Shown: positions 24,314 to 32,411, counted from the first letter of the stretch. The stretch is DNA of 40,518 nucleotides from Phormidium tenue FACHB-1052 (GCF_014696675.1 NZ_JACJQN010000031.1:1-40518), one strand, 5' to 3'. Numbers and translations are program-made. The notes: generated from the letters alone by a model not told the origin.

Positions 24314-24874
24314 ATGTTCACTGCCAACTCATTTACGCTGCAATCGGTCGAATTACCTGAGGCCCGCAAAGTCGATCGGCGTGGTCAGGCTCGACACCTC
24401 ACCGAGGAAGATCTAGCCCGGTTGTTTGATGTACTGCCTGATGGCAAGTGGCAGACTATTTTTGCGATCGCCTACTTCACCGGATCCAGAATCTCTGAGG
24501 TTTTGGCCTTGGATGTTGCCGACATCGGCACCGACCGGATCAGCTTCCGCCGCGAGAATACCAAGACTAAGAAGCCCCGGCGGGCGATGGTGGTTGAAGG
24601 TCTACGGCCTTTCCTAGCAGCCTACGATGCGCCCCAGAGTGGTTACCTATTCTCAGCCCGACATAATGCAAAGGGCGGTGGCCACATTACCCGACAAGCC
24701 GCCGACCTGGTGTTGCGTGATGCTTGCGCGATGATCGACCTGGATGGGGTCAGTACCCATAGCTTCAGGCGTAGCTTTGCCACCAACCTGCACCGACAGG
24801 GCTACAGCCTGGCCAAGATCGCAAGACTGCTAGACCACAGCTCGGCATCAATGACGGCCCGGTATGTGGAGTAG
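24314..24874 (+). CDS. Tyrosine recombinase 1, catalytic domain only
   Basis: This 186-residue protein has the complete tyrosine-recombinase active site. First Arg is in TGSRISEVLAL, Lys near KTKKPRRAMV, His and Arg in STHSFRRSFATN, second His in LLDHSS, and nucleophile Tyr in TARYVE, where the protein ends. It lacks the N-terminal arm- or core-binding domain of phage integrases and is far shorter than integron IntI. Such short forms are common on cyanobacterial plasmids. A palindrome lies just upstream, and an 8-bp inverted repeat GTGGCTCT/AGAGCCAC begins right after the stop codon (24875 and 24967). A truncated second copy of its 3' end lies at 28663-28785. Confidence 0.85.
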   Translation: MFTANSFTLQSVELPEARKVDRRGQARHLTEEDLARLFDVLPDGKWQTIFAIAYFTGSRISEVLALDVADIGTDRISFRRENTKTKKPRRAMVVEGLRPFLAAYDAPQSGYLFSARHNAKGGGHITRQAADLVLRDACAMIDLDGVSTHSFRRSFATNLHRQGYSLAKIARLLDHSSASMTARYVE

Positions 24875-25024
24875 GTGGCTCTATTTCTGTTTGCTTGGGT
24901 ATCTCCATCCTCTCTGTGGATTAGAGCCATAGCTGTAGCGGGTATAGGTACCGGAACTACTGAATAAGAGCCACGAAAGTCTTAGCTTTTTTAGGTTTCG
25001 CTACTTTAAGATCAGTAAGGTTAA

Positions 25025-26050
25025 ATGTATAAAAGCTTAAGGATACATATTTCGAAAATGCTAAGCATCAAAAGTAAGAGGTTGTTTTTGCTTTCTGGTA
25101 TTGCAGGAGCACTCTTTCTAACATTAGTTCTATGGAGGCTACCGCAATGGACTGTCCCTCCAGGAGTAACAGATCCGAAGGAACGAGCTGAGTTATTGAA
25201 TGCTAATCGAGAGAATGTACTCAAGGTAATTCAGACAATTAGCGGGTTAGGATTTATAGCGACAGCTTATCTGACTTGGCGTAACTTTCAAATCGCTGAA
25301 GACAAAAACGCAACGGATCGGTTTAGCAAATCCGTGGAGATGTTATCCAATGAAAAAATTGAAATCAGGCTAGGCGGTATCTATTCACTAGAACGTATTG
25401 CTAAAGACCTAAAAGAAGACGCGCCGGTTGTCATGGAGGTGCTTACAGCTTTTATACGTAATAAAACAAGACTATCAAAAGAGTCAAGGCAATCATTTAT
25501 TGATAGTTTCTCACCCCGAGAAATGCCTTCAGATGCTAGAAGTGAACATATCAAGCTAGAACAAGATATCCAGAGTGCACTCTCCGTCATTGGCCGTTGC
25601 AATAAGCATGATGATCAGCCAAGTTATAATGTCCCCCCCCTGGATTTAAGTGAATCAAATCTCAGCGGAATACACCTAGATAAGGCCTACCTAAAAAGAG
25701 TGCGTTTAGATGGAACACGTCTTGAGGGTGCACATCTAAGAGGCACTAATCTCAGTGAATCTCGCTTATGGGGAGCAAACTTGAAAGGAGCAGATCTAAA
25801 AGGAGCTATTCTTTGTGGAGCACGATTAGGAGGAGCTATCCTAAAAGGAGCGTGTTTAGAAGACACAAATCTTCAAAATGCTCACCTAGATGGTGCAGAT
25901 CTTGAAGGAGCGTTCTTAGACAAAGCTAATCTTCAGGAAACTAGCTTTGTTGGAGCTAAAGGCATGACCGTAGAACAATTCACCAACACAAAACTGTGTA
26001 GGACTGTTTTGCCAGAAAATATAAGCTTAGATTCTGATAGAGACTGCTAG
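25025..26050 (+). CDS. Two-helix membrane protein with pentapeptide repeats
   Basis: This 341-residue protein has two membrane helices (about 20-40 and 70-85). A helical linker follows with RLGGIYSLERIAKDLKEDAP, the signature segment of the membrane pentapeptide-repeat family seen in cyanobacteria and actinobacteria. Residues about 205-315 are A(D/N)LxX repeats, which form a right-handed quadrilateral beta helix. The VMEVLTAFIRNKTR segment is also typical. The function of the family is unknown, though some members occur near defence genes. The gene is AT-rich and stands alone; upstream DNA shows no clear promoter. Confidence 0.85.
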   Translation: MYKSLRIHISKMLSIKSKRLFLLSGIAGALFLTLVLWRLPQWTVPPGVTDPKERAELLNANRENVLKVIQTISGLGFIATAYLTWRNFQIAEDKNATDRFSKSVEMLSNEKIEIRLGGIYSLERIAKDLKEDAPVVMEVLTAFIRNKTRLSKESRQSFIDSFSPREMPSDARSEHIKLEQDIQSALSVIGRCNKHDDQPSYNVPPLDLSESNLSGIHLDKAYLKRVRLDGTRLEGAHLRGTNLSESRLWGANLKGADLKGAILCGARLGGAILKGACLEDTNLQNAHLDGADLEGAFLDKANLQETSFVGAKGMTVEQFTNTKLCRTVLPENISLDSDRDC

Positions 26051-26098
26051 TTATACTCACCTAGGCCTTTAGCTCCTCTGCAAGTATTACAAGAGAAA

Positions 26099-26575
26099 TT
26101 ATTTAGGAGCAGCAATCGCTTTAGAGGGGCGTCCTCCTTTTTTCCCGTTTTCTCTTGCAGCGGTGGCTTTTTTAGAAGATTTAGACTGCCCTCCCTTCTG
26201 TGCTAAAGCTTGCATCCATTTTTTTGTTCCATAGATGCCATTCATTAAGTCAGGAATACTCAAATCGGCGTCTAAAGACTCCCAATGCAGACCAAGGCCA
26301 GATGGTGTTATTTCTACTTTAGATAACTGTTCAGGACTAGCATTTTCTAAACCCTGGGCTAAGTCTGGCGGAAATGCAAACTCAGTTTTGTCATTGAAGG
26401 CAATAACAACCTTTTCTTTTATCGGATCAAAATGGACTAACACAGCACGAGGATGAGTATTTGAGAAAGCCTGACCATTAGCTCGGGCTCGGGCAAGTTG
26501 CTCTGGAGTACACACGGAATGCTCCACTGAATTTGCAACGATATCTTCACGTTTTATGGAAATTGCACTAGCCAT
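26099..26575 (-). CDS. DUF2442 protein with Lys/Arg tail, antitoxin-like
   Basis: This 158-residue protein has its DUF2442 core at about residues 40-120 (VLVHFDPIKEKVVIAFNDKT, then the LHWESLDADLSIPDLMNG ending typical of the family). The tail KKGGRPSKAIAAPK is AT-hook-like and could bind DNA. It overlaps the DUF4160 gene upstream by 8 bp. DUF4160-DUF2442 pairs recur as two-gene modules and are treated as candidate toxin-antitoxin systems; the activity is unproven. Confidence 0.82.
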   Translation of the reverse strand: MASAISIKREDIVANSVEHSVCTPEQLARARANGQAFSNTHPRAVLVHFDPIKEKVVIAFNDKTEFAFPPDLAQGLENASPEQLSKVEITPSGLGLHWESLDADLSIPDLMNGIYGTKKWMQALAQKGGQSKSSKKATAARENGKKGGRPSKAIAAPK

Positions 26576-26801
26576 GTATATCTTCCCAGGCTTTCAATAA
26601 CTGCTTTCTACACTTGTTCACAAGAATACAAGCTTTGGCTGCATCTTTGTCTTTCATGCCCCAATTTATGAGAGGTGATACATCCCCTTGTATCTGGACT
26701 TTCAGCTCTCCCCCTGACTTAAAGACGTGCACATGAGCAGGCTCATGATCGTTAGGGTTAACCCTAATCTCAAAGCCGTCCTCTCTCCAAATTGTAGGCA
26801 T
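26568..26801 (-). CDS. DUF4160 protein
   Basis: This 77-residue protein matches the DUF4160 pattern from start to end: MPTIWREDGFEIRVNPNDH, then EPAHVHVFKSGGELKVQI. It is the first gene of the pair with DUF2442. The two conserved His in PAHVHVF could be functional. It is preceded by a promoter whose spacer is filled by an 18-bp perfect palindrome. Confidence 0.85.
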   Translation of the reverse strand: MPTIWREDGFEIRVNPNDHEPAHVHVFKSGGELKVQIQGDVSPLINWGMKDKDAAKACILVNKCRKQLLKAWEDIHG

Positions 26802-26819
26802 CTGTCCACCAGTGATTAC

Positions 26820-26848
26820 AGATTAACCCAAGCGCTTGGGTTTGTCAA
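26820..26848 (-). promoter_or_regulatory. Promoter with palindromic operator in its spacer (DUF4160/DUF2442 pair)
   Basis: On the minus strand TTGACA (26848-26843) is followed after 17 bp by TAATCT (26825-26820). AACCCAAGCGCTTGGGTT (26825-26842), a perfect 18-bp palindrome, fills the spacer exactly. A protein bound there would block polymerase, the normal autoregulation of toxin-antitoxin pairs. Confidence 0.65.
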
Positions 26849-26976
26849 GCTACTAACCCCTATCTATATGTACAAGGTCCACACAGCTCTAACCTAGTCA
26901 AAAACAGACCTGTGTGACAATTCACCCACCGAATATTCATTAGTCCCCCCTACCCCGACGGTGTCTAAGCTTGCTG

Positions 26977-27423
26977 ATGGAGAGAGACTTTTTCATCTGG
27001 GCCAGCCGCTTTGCCCATGACGAGAGTGCCCCGCTGTTTGCGGCAATGGACTTCCCCAGGGATAAGGCCTTGTTCGTCATCATGCTCTACTGCGGGCTGC
27101 GAGTAAGTGAGGCGATCGCCCTGCGGCCCAGTGACATTAAAGGGTCGGGGCTGGTGTTACCGGCGAAGGCGACCAAGGGCAAGCTGGCCAGGTCGTCGGC
27201 TGACTGGCTGCTAGACCAGGCGCTGGCCTATGCAGGGTTGGAGGGACGGGGGATTAGCACCCACAGCTTCAGGCGAACGGCCCTGACCAACTTGAGTAAT
27301 GTGGGGGTGCCCCTGCGAGTGATTCAAGAGATTAGCGGTCACCGGAGCTTGGCCAGCTTGCAGCGGTATCTGGAGGTGAGCCCTGAGCAGAAGAAGAGGG
27401 CGATCGCGGCACTGGGATATTGA
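26977..27423 (+). CDS. Tyrosine recombinase 2, shortened
   Basis: This 148-residue frame is read from the ATG at 26977. Active-site pieces are present: GLRVSEAIAL, THSFRRTALTN, ISGHRS and LQRYLEV. Compared with recombinases 1 and 3 it lacks roughly 45 residues after KATKGK, the region that holds the beta-sheet Arg and the ITRQA helix, and it has a short N-terminus. It may be inactive or a remnant. Upstream, CACACAG/CTGTGTG (26880-26916) is an inverted repeat of unknown role. Confidence 0.7.
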   Translation: MERDFFIWASRFAHDESAPLFAAMDFPRDKALFVIMLYCGLRVSEAIALRPSDIKGSGLVLPAKATKGKLARSSADWLLDQALAYAGLEGRGISTHSFRRTALTNLSNVGVPLRVIQEISGHRSLASLQRYLEVSPEQKKRAIAALGY

Positions 27424-27837
27424 GAAACAGGCCCAACACTTCTTGCAGCTCGCCTCAAACAGGTCAATAACTTCGGCTTTTATCGATCTTCGTCAATCTC
27501 TGGTAGGCCAGCAAACGAGAAAAGAGATCAGCCTTCGGTGACTGGTCACATCTCTGGTGAAGTCTTGAAACCATTTCATGGCAAGGCTTCTACTACTTGA
27601 TCCGTTTGGGGTGATTATGGACAGGATTTCAGTATTGCAATTTATTAGTATTGCAAGTAATATAGGTACAAGCGCTCTAAAAGCGCTTTCTTGTCCACTA
27701 CCTAGTAAAAAGGAATCAATTTATGACCCATGCAATCAAGTGCTCAACATTCCCCAGATCCTTCGAACGGTAGGGTCTGGGGATTCTTGCAAAGTAGACC
27801 GAACAACACACCAATCCTTTCTGAGTGACGAACTGCT
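27424..27837. other. Non-coding stretch with a stem-loop
   Basis: About 410 bp between recombinase 2 and the PadR gene hold no convincing gene. CCCCAGATCC and GGGTCTGGGG (27752-27782) form a strong stem-loop followed by ATTCTTG, which could be a terminator. Confidence 0.45.
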
Positions 27838-28242
27838 ATGGAAAACCTCCTAATACCAGTGGTTAACCCTGCGCGAGCAGCCCCATCCTACAAGCCAAAA
27901 GGAGACACTAATGGAGCCAGTTCAGACGTCTTTTACGAACTTCCCCCTCAGTCAGAGTTGCTTATCCTCTGGGCAATCCGAAATGGACAGCACCCAGGTG
28001 TCTACGGCCTCGACATCCAACGAGCTATCGAAGAATGCAGTGGCGGAAACATCAAAATCTCCGTCGGTACTCTCTACTCAATGCTCAAGCGATTGCGTGG
28101 AAAAGGATACATTACCTCTGTCGAAGGTAATGCTCCTGCCGGAGGCGGGAACCGCCAATACTACAGTCTTACTGACGCCGGGAATTCAGTTGTTGACTTC
28201 GCTAACGATTTCATCGCCCGACTCCAAGACTGGCAACCATAG
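27838..28242 (+). CDS. PadR family winged-helix regulator
   Basis: This 134-residue protein has a 45-residue extension of no known type and then the PadR winged helix (YGLDIQRAIEE, ISVGTLYSMLKRLRGKGYI, GGNRQYYSLTDAG). The TLYxxLxRLxxxGYI recognition helix is diagnostic. PadR proteins usually repress a neighbouring gene and respond to small molecules. The following gene starts inside or just after its 3' end. Confidence 0.9.
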   Translation: MENLLIPVVNPARAAPSYKPKGDTNGASSDVFYELPPQSELLILWAIRNGQHPGVYGLDIQRAIEECSGGNIKISVGTLYSMLKRLRGKGYITSVEGNAPAGGGNRQYYSLTDAGNSVVDFANDFIARLQDWQP

Positions 28243-28504
28243 GCCCCTGACAGAGGAAGAAGAAGAGGCTATTTTCTGTGAAGCTTTAGCTGCTTCTTTC
28301 TTAATCAAGCGAATTGCCTATCCCTTATGCCAAGTCATGGGAATGGATGAAGTCGAGCATCTTCGATGGCGAATAGTCCAGGATCGCAAGAAGATGCTCG
28401 CTGAGTATGGTTATAGCAAGCGGGAGATTCTGTTCTGGGACTTTGTAGACCTAGTCGATATTTGCCTGCGTTGGGTAAAGTCAATTGTCTTGCCAGGAGG
28501 ATAA
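28193..28504 (+). CDS. Small acidic helical protein downstream of PadR
   Basis: This frame overlaps the end of the PadR gene. Its protein-like part begins near PLTEEEEEAIFCEALAAS and ends IVLPGG, about 85 residues, all predicted helical. The start is uncertain: a TTG at 28193 covers the whole part, while the first ATG (28337) would cut off half. No family is recognised. Coupling to PadR suggests a regulated partner. Confidence 0.5.
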   Translation: MTSLTISSPDSKTGNHRPLTEEEEEAIFCEALAASFLIKRIAYPLCQVMGMDEVEHLRWRIVQDRKKMLAEYGYSKREILFWDFVDLVDICLRWVKSIVLPGG

Positions 28505-28662
28505 GTAGTTTCCCTACTAAAGGCAATTCGCCAGGTTTATTACAATCTACCCTCGCGTTGGGTGGCGATGCAGCTATCTGTTATCGCCACTCTAGTGCGC
28601 CGTAGTCTGGACAATGTATTGACCGATTGTGCTGGGACAATTCCTCGTAACCCACATTACCA

Positions 28663-28785
28663 AGCACCCACAGCTTTAGACACAACTCTGCAACCAACCT
28701 CAGCAGGCAGGCCTACAGCCTGGCCAAGATTGCGCGTTTGTTAGTCTATAGCCCAGCCTTGATGACGGCGCGGTATGTGGAGTAG
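28663..28785 (+). pseudogene. Truncated second copy of the recombinase 1 C-terminus
   Basis: Forty codons read STHSFRHNSATNLSRQAYSL...MTARYVE and end at the same stop as recombinase 1. The DNA is clearly homologous, including the last 20 bases before the stop, but the catalytic Arg of HSFRR is now His and the second His is Tyr, so it cannot be active. The upstream part of the gene is missing. Confidence 0.85.
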
Positions 28786-28813
28786 CTTTCTAAGCTTGAC
28801 AGCTTAAGTTCAC

Positions 28814-29017
28814 TTACTTGCCAAGTAATTTTTTTATTTCTGCAAGGAGATAGGTTGTGTGACGCACTCCATCAAAGCTGGCCCCAAGAATTTTCTGACA
28901 ATGTGGGCAGGCAAAAGCTGCTGCGTCCCACGATTCACCAGATGACGTTTTAGCTTGCATACCTGTAACATTCAGGCTTTGCAATGGTCGGGAGCAATGA
29001 GGACAACTTGCGCTCAT
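28814..29017 (-). CDS. Small zinc-ribbon protein
   Basis: This 67-residue protein has two Cys pairs, CPHC near residue 5 and CPHC near residue 37, that should bind one zinc. The ribosome site AAGGA is well placed before the ATG at 29017. It stands alone next to the recombinase relic. No function beyond a zinc-ribbon fold can be given. Confidence 0.7.
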   Translation of the reverse strand: MSASCPHCSRPLQSLNVTGMQAKTSSGESWDAAAFACPHCQKILGASFDGVRHTTYLLAEIKKLLGK

Positions 29018-29238
29018 ATGTGTCTTTCCTTACTATATGAATGAACCGAAAAATTGATAGGGGTTACCAAGTACTGGTTAATGTTATTGTTGACCCCTTT
29101 TTTGCTGTTATGGTGACCCATCATAGCGGATCGTTCTTAAATTTAGCGTCTCTAATTTCCGCAGATGAGTCCTTAGAGATGCAAGCAATATAACCGTGCT
29201 ATCGCTATCTCATGACGGTATGAACAAAGATTCCCCCT

Positions 29239-29269
29239 CCCCCGGTAGCGCTGCACCGAGTGGGGTTTT
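29239..29269 (+). terminator. Intrinsic terminator (plus strand)
   Basis: CCCC-CGGT pairs with ACCG and GGGG, interrupted by an AGT bulge, and is followed by TTTTG. No plus-strand gene ends just before it, so an unannotated short RNA from the 29018-29238 gap may end here. Confidence 0.55.
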
Positions 29270-29295
29270 GTCTTAGGTACTCTTTTACAGGTTGC

Positions 29296-29415
29296 ATGGG
29301 TGCTGGTATGGATGCGATCGACGCTTTTACAACGGCCAGCGAGAGCTACGGCGATTGGGAAAACGTAGCAGTGGCTGTGCTGGCGATAGGGTTGCCCATG
29401 GGAGGGCTCATTTGA
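29296..29415 (+). CDS. Possible 39-residue hydrophobic peptide
   Basis: The frame begins MGAGMDAIDAFTTASESYGD, with a second ATG at 29308, and ends with the hydrophobic VAVAVLAIGLPMGGLI. A short acidic head with one membrane helix is plausible for a small membrane peptide, but there is no clear ribosome site and no family. Confidence 0.3.
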   Translation: MGAGMDAIDAFTTASESYGDWENVAVAVLAIGLPMGGLI

Positions 29416-29465
29416 GCGCTGCTGGGGATGCCAGGTAGGCCACAGGATTAAGGACAGCGGTAGCC

Positions 29466-29750
29466 CTACGTCTTTAACCCCTCATCTAGAGGCTCATAGC
29501 TGTCGAGTACGTCTTGACCCTCGACTAGGGTGTATTGCCCCTTGAACAACGTCTCCATAACAAAGTGAAGATCCATAGGGGTAGCCTCATCCTCGATAGG
29601 ATGCCCAAACATGCCGTAGGCCCGGGAGGTCATCGTCTGGTAAAAGAACACAGCGTCTTCCTCACCCTCGTACTCAATTGCCGCCGACTCATCCGGGTCT
29701 GTTGCTGCCAGCGTTATAACAACGTTACGACGTGGGAATTCATATCTCAT
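29466..29750 (-). CDS. Small acidic protein paired with an XRE regulator
   Basis: This 94-residue protein is read from the ATG at 29750; a TTG at 29762 is better placed relative to the GGAGGG at the end of the XRE gene and would add four residues. It is rich in Asp and Glu (AATDPDESAAIEYEGEEDAV). No family is recognised. It follows the XRE gene by at most 12 bp, so the two form an operon and could be a regulator with its partner. Confidence 0.6.
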   Translation of the reverse strand: MRYEFPRRNVVITLAATDPDESAAIEYEGEEDAVFFYQTMTSRAYGMFGHPIEDEATPMDLHFVMETLFKGQYTLVEGQDVLDSYEPLDEGLKT

Positions 29751-29762
29751 AGCAAGGCCCAA

Positions 29763-29999
29763 CTACCCTCCAGTGCTGGGGGGAGAATCGACCTCTCCTT
29801 CGGCTACCAGTAGGAGCATATACCTCCTGGCTTCTTGAGGCATTACCTCCAACAGCTTTTGCAGGGTGTCTATCCTTACGTTAAAGCCGTTTTTGAATTG
29901 ACTTACCCGTTGTATAGATAAGTCTGTTTTACGCGCCAAATCGCCTGCCTTGAGATCGAAGCGTTTCAAGGTTTTATTGAATGCGTCGTAAAAATCCAT
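29763..29999 (-). CDS. Small XRE-family helix-turn-helix protein, paralogue of 12344-12553
   Basis: This 78-residue protein has the helix-turn-helix LKAGDLARKTDLSIQRVSQFK and the shared end VMPQEARRYMLLLVAEGE. The close match to the protein at 12344-12553 over their full common length shows recent common origin, though only this one has a downstream partner gene. It is likely an autorepressor. Confidence 0.82.
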   Translation of the reverse strand: MDFYDAFNKTLKRFDLKAGDLARKTDLSIQRVSQFKNGFNVRIDTLQKLLEVMPQEARRYMLLLVAEGEVDSPPSTGG

Positions 30000-30185
30000 C
30001 GGGTAGGAGTATGGTCTACGGCTTTAGTGTAACGACGCCGATCGGGCGGGGGGAGGTGGTAAGGATATAGGGTAGCCTAATTGGCCTCCATAGATAAATG
30101 TAAGCATTTGGAGGTTTGAGCTCTTCATGAGCGGAATTATGCCGTGGGAACTCTCCCTCCGAAATTAAGCCCTTGGAGGCTAAAG

Positions 30186-30347
30186 ATGAAATTCCCTTAT
30201 TTTCTAACGGTGGTGATTACGGTAGTGGTAGGGATCTGCGTCTATAAAGGGATCCCATTCTCTTTCGTAATAGAGGGATCTATGCAAGAGATTAGTGGTC
30301 GAATCAGGCTCGAAACCAGGGCTGTTGAACCTTTTGTCCCCCGCTGA
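30186..30347 (+). CDS. Small single-pass membrane protein (53 residues)
   Basis: The ATG at 30186 has a perfect GGAGG 6 bp upstream. The product has one helix (FPYFLTVVITVVVGICVY) and a basic tail. In the leader, CCTCC at 30156-30160 can pair with the GGAGG, and an earlier CCTCC/GGAGG pair lies at about 30084-30112, so translation may be controlled by RNA folding. No family is recognised. Confidence 0.55.
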   Translation: MKFPYFLTVVITVVVGICVYKGIPFSFVIEGSMQEISGRIRLETRAVEPFVPR

Positions 30348-30399
30348 GACTAGGTTAGCAGGGCTAGAGGTGCGATCGCTCACTGTATCTGCTCAAGTA

Positions 30400-30655
30400 G
30401 GCCCCAAAGTAGCGAAGCTGCTATTTCGGCCCATTTAGTTCACTTGTATTGACTGGGTAGCTGCCCATCTGGCAACCCTTCAACGAAAGAATGCGAGTTT
30501 CAGCCTCTTAAAACAACGAAAACAGGCCATGTACTACTCAGTTTTCAATGAAAGTCAGTCCATTATGAGTCCAGGGATGTACTACCTAGATCCCTTGTCA
30601 TACAAGGGGCTGAGCGGTAATTGGGCCGAAATAGCAGCTTCGCCAGTTTAAGGCC
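30400..30655 (+). mobile_element. 256-bp inverted-repeat element, copy 1 (MITE-like)
   Basis: The element begins GGCCCCAAAGTAGCGAAGC and ends with the inverted complement ...AAACTGGCGAAGC on the other strand, giving arms of about 35 bp. The middle contains an inner hairpin (CCCTTG/CAAGGG) and the octamer TGTACTAC twice. A second full copy in opposite orientation lies at 31500-31755, of the same length. It encodes no protein. No clear target-site duplication is seen. Confidence 0.75.
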
Positions 30656-30702
30656 TTAGAGCCGCTCTCTGTACTAATGTAGTAGCAACTAAAGTTTAGC
30701 GA

Positions 30703-31485
30703 ATGTCTGATTCCTTATCACCTGCGGATAGGCTGTCATTGATCTTAGGGGGTAGCGTTACCCTCGACATGATTTATATTCCAGCGGGCCGCTTTTGGAT
30801 GGGCTCTACTCCGACTGAGAAGGATCGAAGCAGCGATGAAGGCCCCCAGCATAAAGTTCACGTGCCTGCGTTCTACATGAGCCAGTGCCCGGTCACCCAA
30901 GCACAATGGCTCGTCGTGTCGTTACTTGACGATGTGGAGAGAGACTTTAAGCCCACACCTTCTAGCTTCAAAGGCGATAACCTCCCCGTCGAGAGCGTGA
31001 CCTGGTATGAGGCGGTTGAATTCTGTGCTCGGCTATCGAAACACACCGGGTATGAATATCGCCTTCCCAGTGAGGCTGAATGGGAGTACGCCTGCCGGGC
31101 TGGAACGATGACACCCTATTCCTTTGGCGATACCATCTCCAAAGCCCAGGTGAATCACAACGAACACTATAAGCAGACCACGCCAGTCGGGAAATTTCCG
31201 CCTAACGCTTGGGGCCTGTATGACATGCACGGCAATGTCTAGGAATGGTGTCAAGATCATTGGCATGACAGCTACGACGGTGCCCCCCCTGACGGCAGCG
31301 CCTGGATAGAAGGCGGATCTCCAGGTCACCGGGTTCTGCGCGGCGGCTCTTGGGACTTCTTTCCGTGGCTTTGCCGCTCGGCTTTCCGCGACTACGACTT
31401 CATCGAGCCCGAAAACCGTCTCCACTACGTCGGTTTTCGGGTGGTGTGTTCGGCCCCCAGGGCTCTTCAGCGGCCCACTGGCTAG
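30703..31485 (+). pseudogene. Formylglycine-generating-enzyme-like (SUMF1) gene with one nonsense codon
   Basis: The frame encodes a full FGE-sulfatase-domain protein of about 260 residues: MIYIPAGRFWMGS, PVTQAQWL, LPSEAEWEYACRAG, GLYDMHGNV, VLRGGSW and GFRVV. At 31240-31242 a TAG replaces the Trp of the conserved GNVWEWC motif, and the frame stays open on both sides. FGE-like proteins oxidise cysteine in sulfatases or serve other roles in cyanobacteria. With the stop the product would be 179 residues and inactive. It sits between the two inverted 256-bp elements, 47 and 14 bp from their ends. Confidence 0.88.
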
Positions 31486-31499
31486 CCCTTGCCCTTATT

Positions 31500-31755
31500 G
31501 GCCTTAGACTAGCGAAGCTGCGATTTGGGGCAACTTACCGATCAATCCCTCAAGCAGCAGGGAATTCAGGTAGTACACCACTTGGACTAGTCCTGAACTA
31601 ATTTTCTTCAAAACTGAGTAGTACATGGCCTGTTTTCGTTGTTTTAAGAGGCTGAAACTCGCATTCTTTCGTCGAAGGGTTGCCTGTGGTGCAGCTATCC
31701 AAACAATACAAATGGGCTAAATTGCCCCAAATCGCAGCTTCGCTACTTTAGGGCC
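31500..31755 (-). mobile_element. 256-bp inverted-repeat element, copy 2 (MITE-like)
   Basis: Read on the minus strand this copy matches copy 1, nearly identically over about 65 central bases. The arms differ between copies, but each change in one arm is matched in the other (for example GCTATTTCGGCC against GCGATTTGGGGC), so complementarity is preserved. The right end abuts the truncated helicase fragment. Confidence 0.75.
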
Positions 31756-32080
31756 ATCTACCGCGACAACTGGATGGGAGAGAAGGCATTCCAGCAGCTC
31801 CAGCAGGTCGGGTTGCCCGTAGACTGGCTCAACCGAAGCAGCAGCAGCCGTAACTTTGACCCCTCAACCCAAAGCATCAAGCTGATGACGATGCACGCGA
31901 GCAAGGGGCTAGAGTTCCCGGTGGTGTTCATCCCTGGGGTGGGCTACCTGCCGAACCGCTATAACGATGTGGCTGATGAGGCCCGGTTGCTCTATGTGGC
32001 CATGACCAGGGCGATCGAGGTGCTGGTGTTGAGCTGCGATCGCCGGTCGGCTTTTGCTGAGCGCATAGACGGAGCATTGG
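31756..32080 (+). pseudogene. Truncated UvrD/Rep-type helicase C-terminus, copy 1
   Basis: The frame starts IYRDNWMGEKAFQQLQQVG directly at the end of the 256-bp element. It contains helicase motif V (TMHASKGLEFPVVFIPG) and motif VI (EARLLYVAMTRA). All upstream helicase motifs are absent. It resembles the C-terminal part of cyanobacterial superfamily I helicases. A second, direct copy lies at 34549-34852. Confidence 0.82.
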
Positions 32081-32084
32081 GGAA

Positions 32085-32411
32085 GGTGGGAATAGTAATT
32101 TCTACTTCCTAACTCTTCATCGTAAAAGTTCTGGCATTGCTGAACCCGTAGATAATTTGCCAGAATTTCGGACAAGCTTTCAAGAAGTTGAACTACCTCG
32201 TTACCCATCGAATCAGCAACGCTAAAGTTCTCTTCTTCTTCAGGGCATTCCTCACGCATTAGCACTAAACATCGCTTAATGCTTGCCTCAGAATCTCCCC
32301 AGCTATCGTTTCATCGCCACACTTTGAACAAGTTGCGTAAACACAGTCAGTGAGATAATTATTATCGTTTTCCTTCTCAGCATGGAGGATTTCACATAAA
32401 GTATCCGCCAT
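32085..32411 (-). pseudogene. Frameshifted zinc-finger-containing gene, 3' end lost
   Basis: From the ATG at 32411 the minus strand encodes MADTLCEILHAEKENDNNYL and then CVYATCSKCGDETIAG. After a one-base shift near 32295 the reading continues as DSEASIKRCLVLMREECPEE through QCQNFYDEELGS, then runs into the antisense of the helicase fragment. The gene is therefore frameshifted and cut by the rearrangement. The family is unknown. Confidence 0.6.

Noticed and set aside
27578..27853. 91-codon plus-strand frame before PadR
   Set aside because: It is read through a strong stem-loop, has no family and no clear ribosome site.
31909..32265. 118-codon minus-strand frame as an intact gene
   Set aside because: Its second half is the antisense of the helicase fragment, and its first half belongs to a frameshifted gene that starts at 32411.
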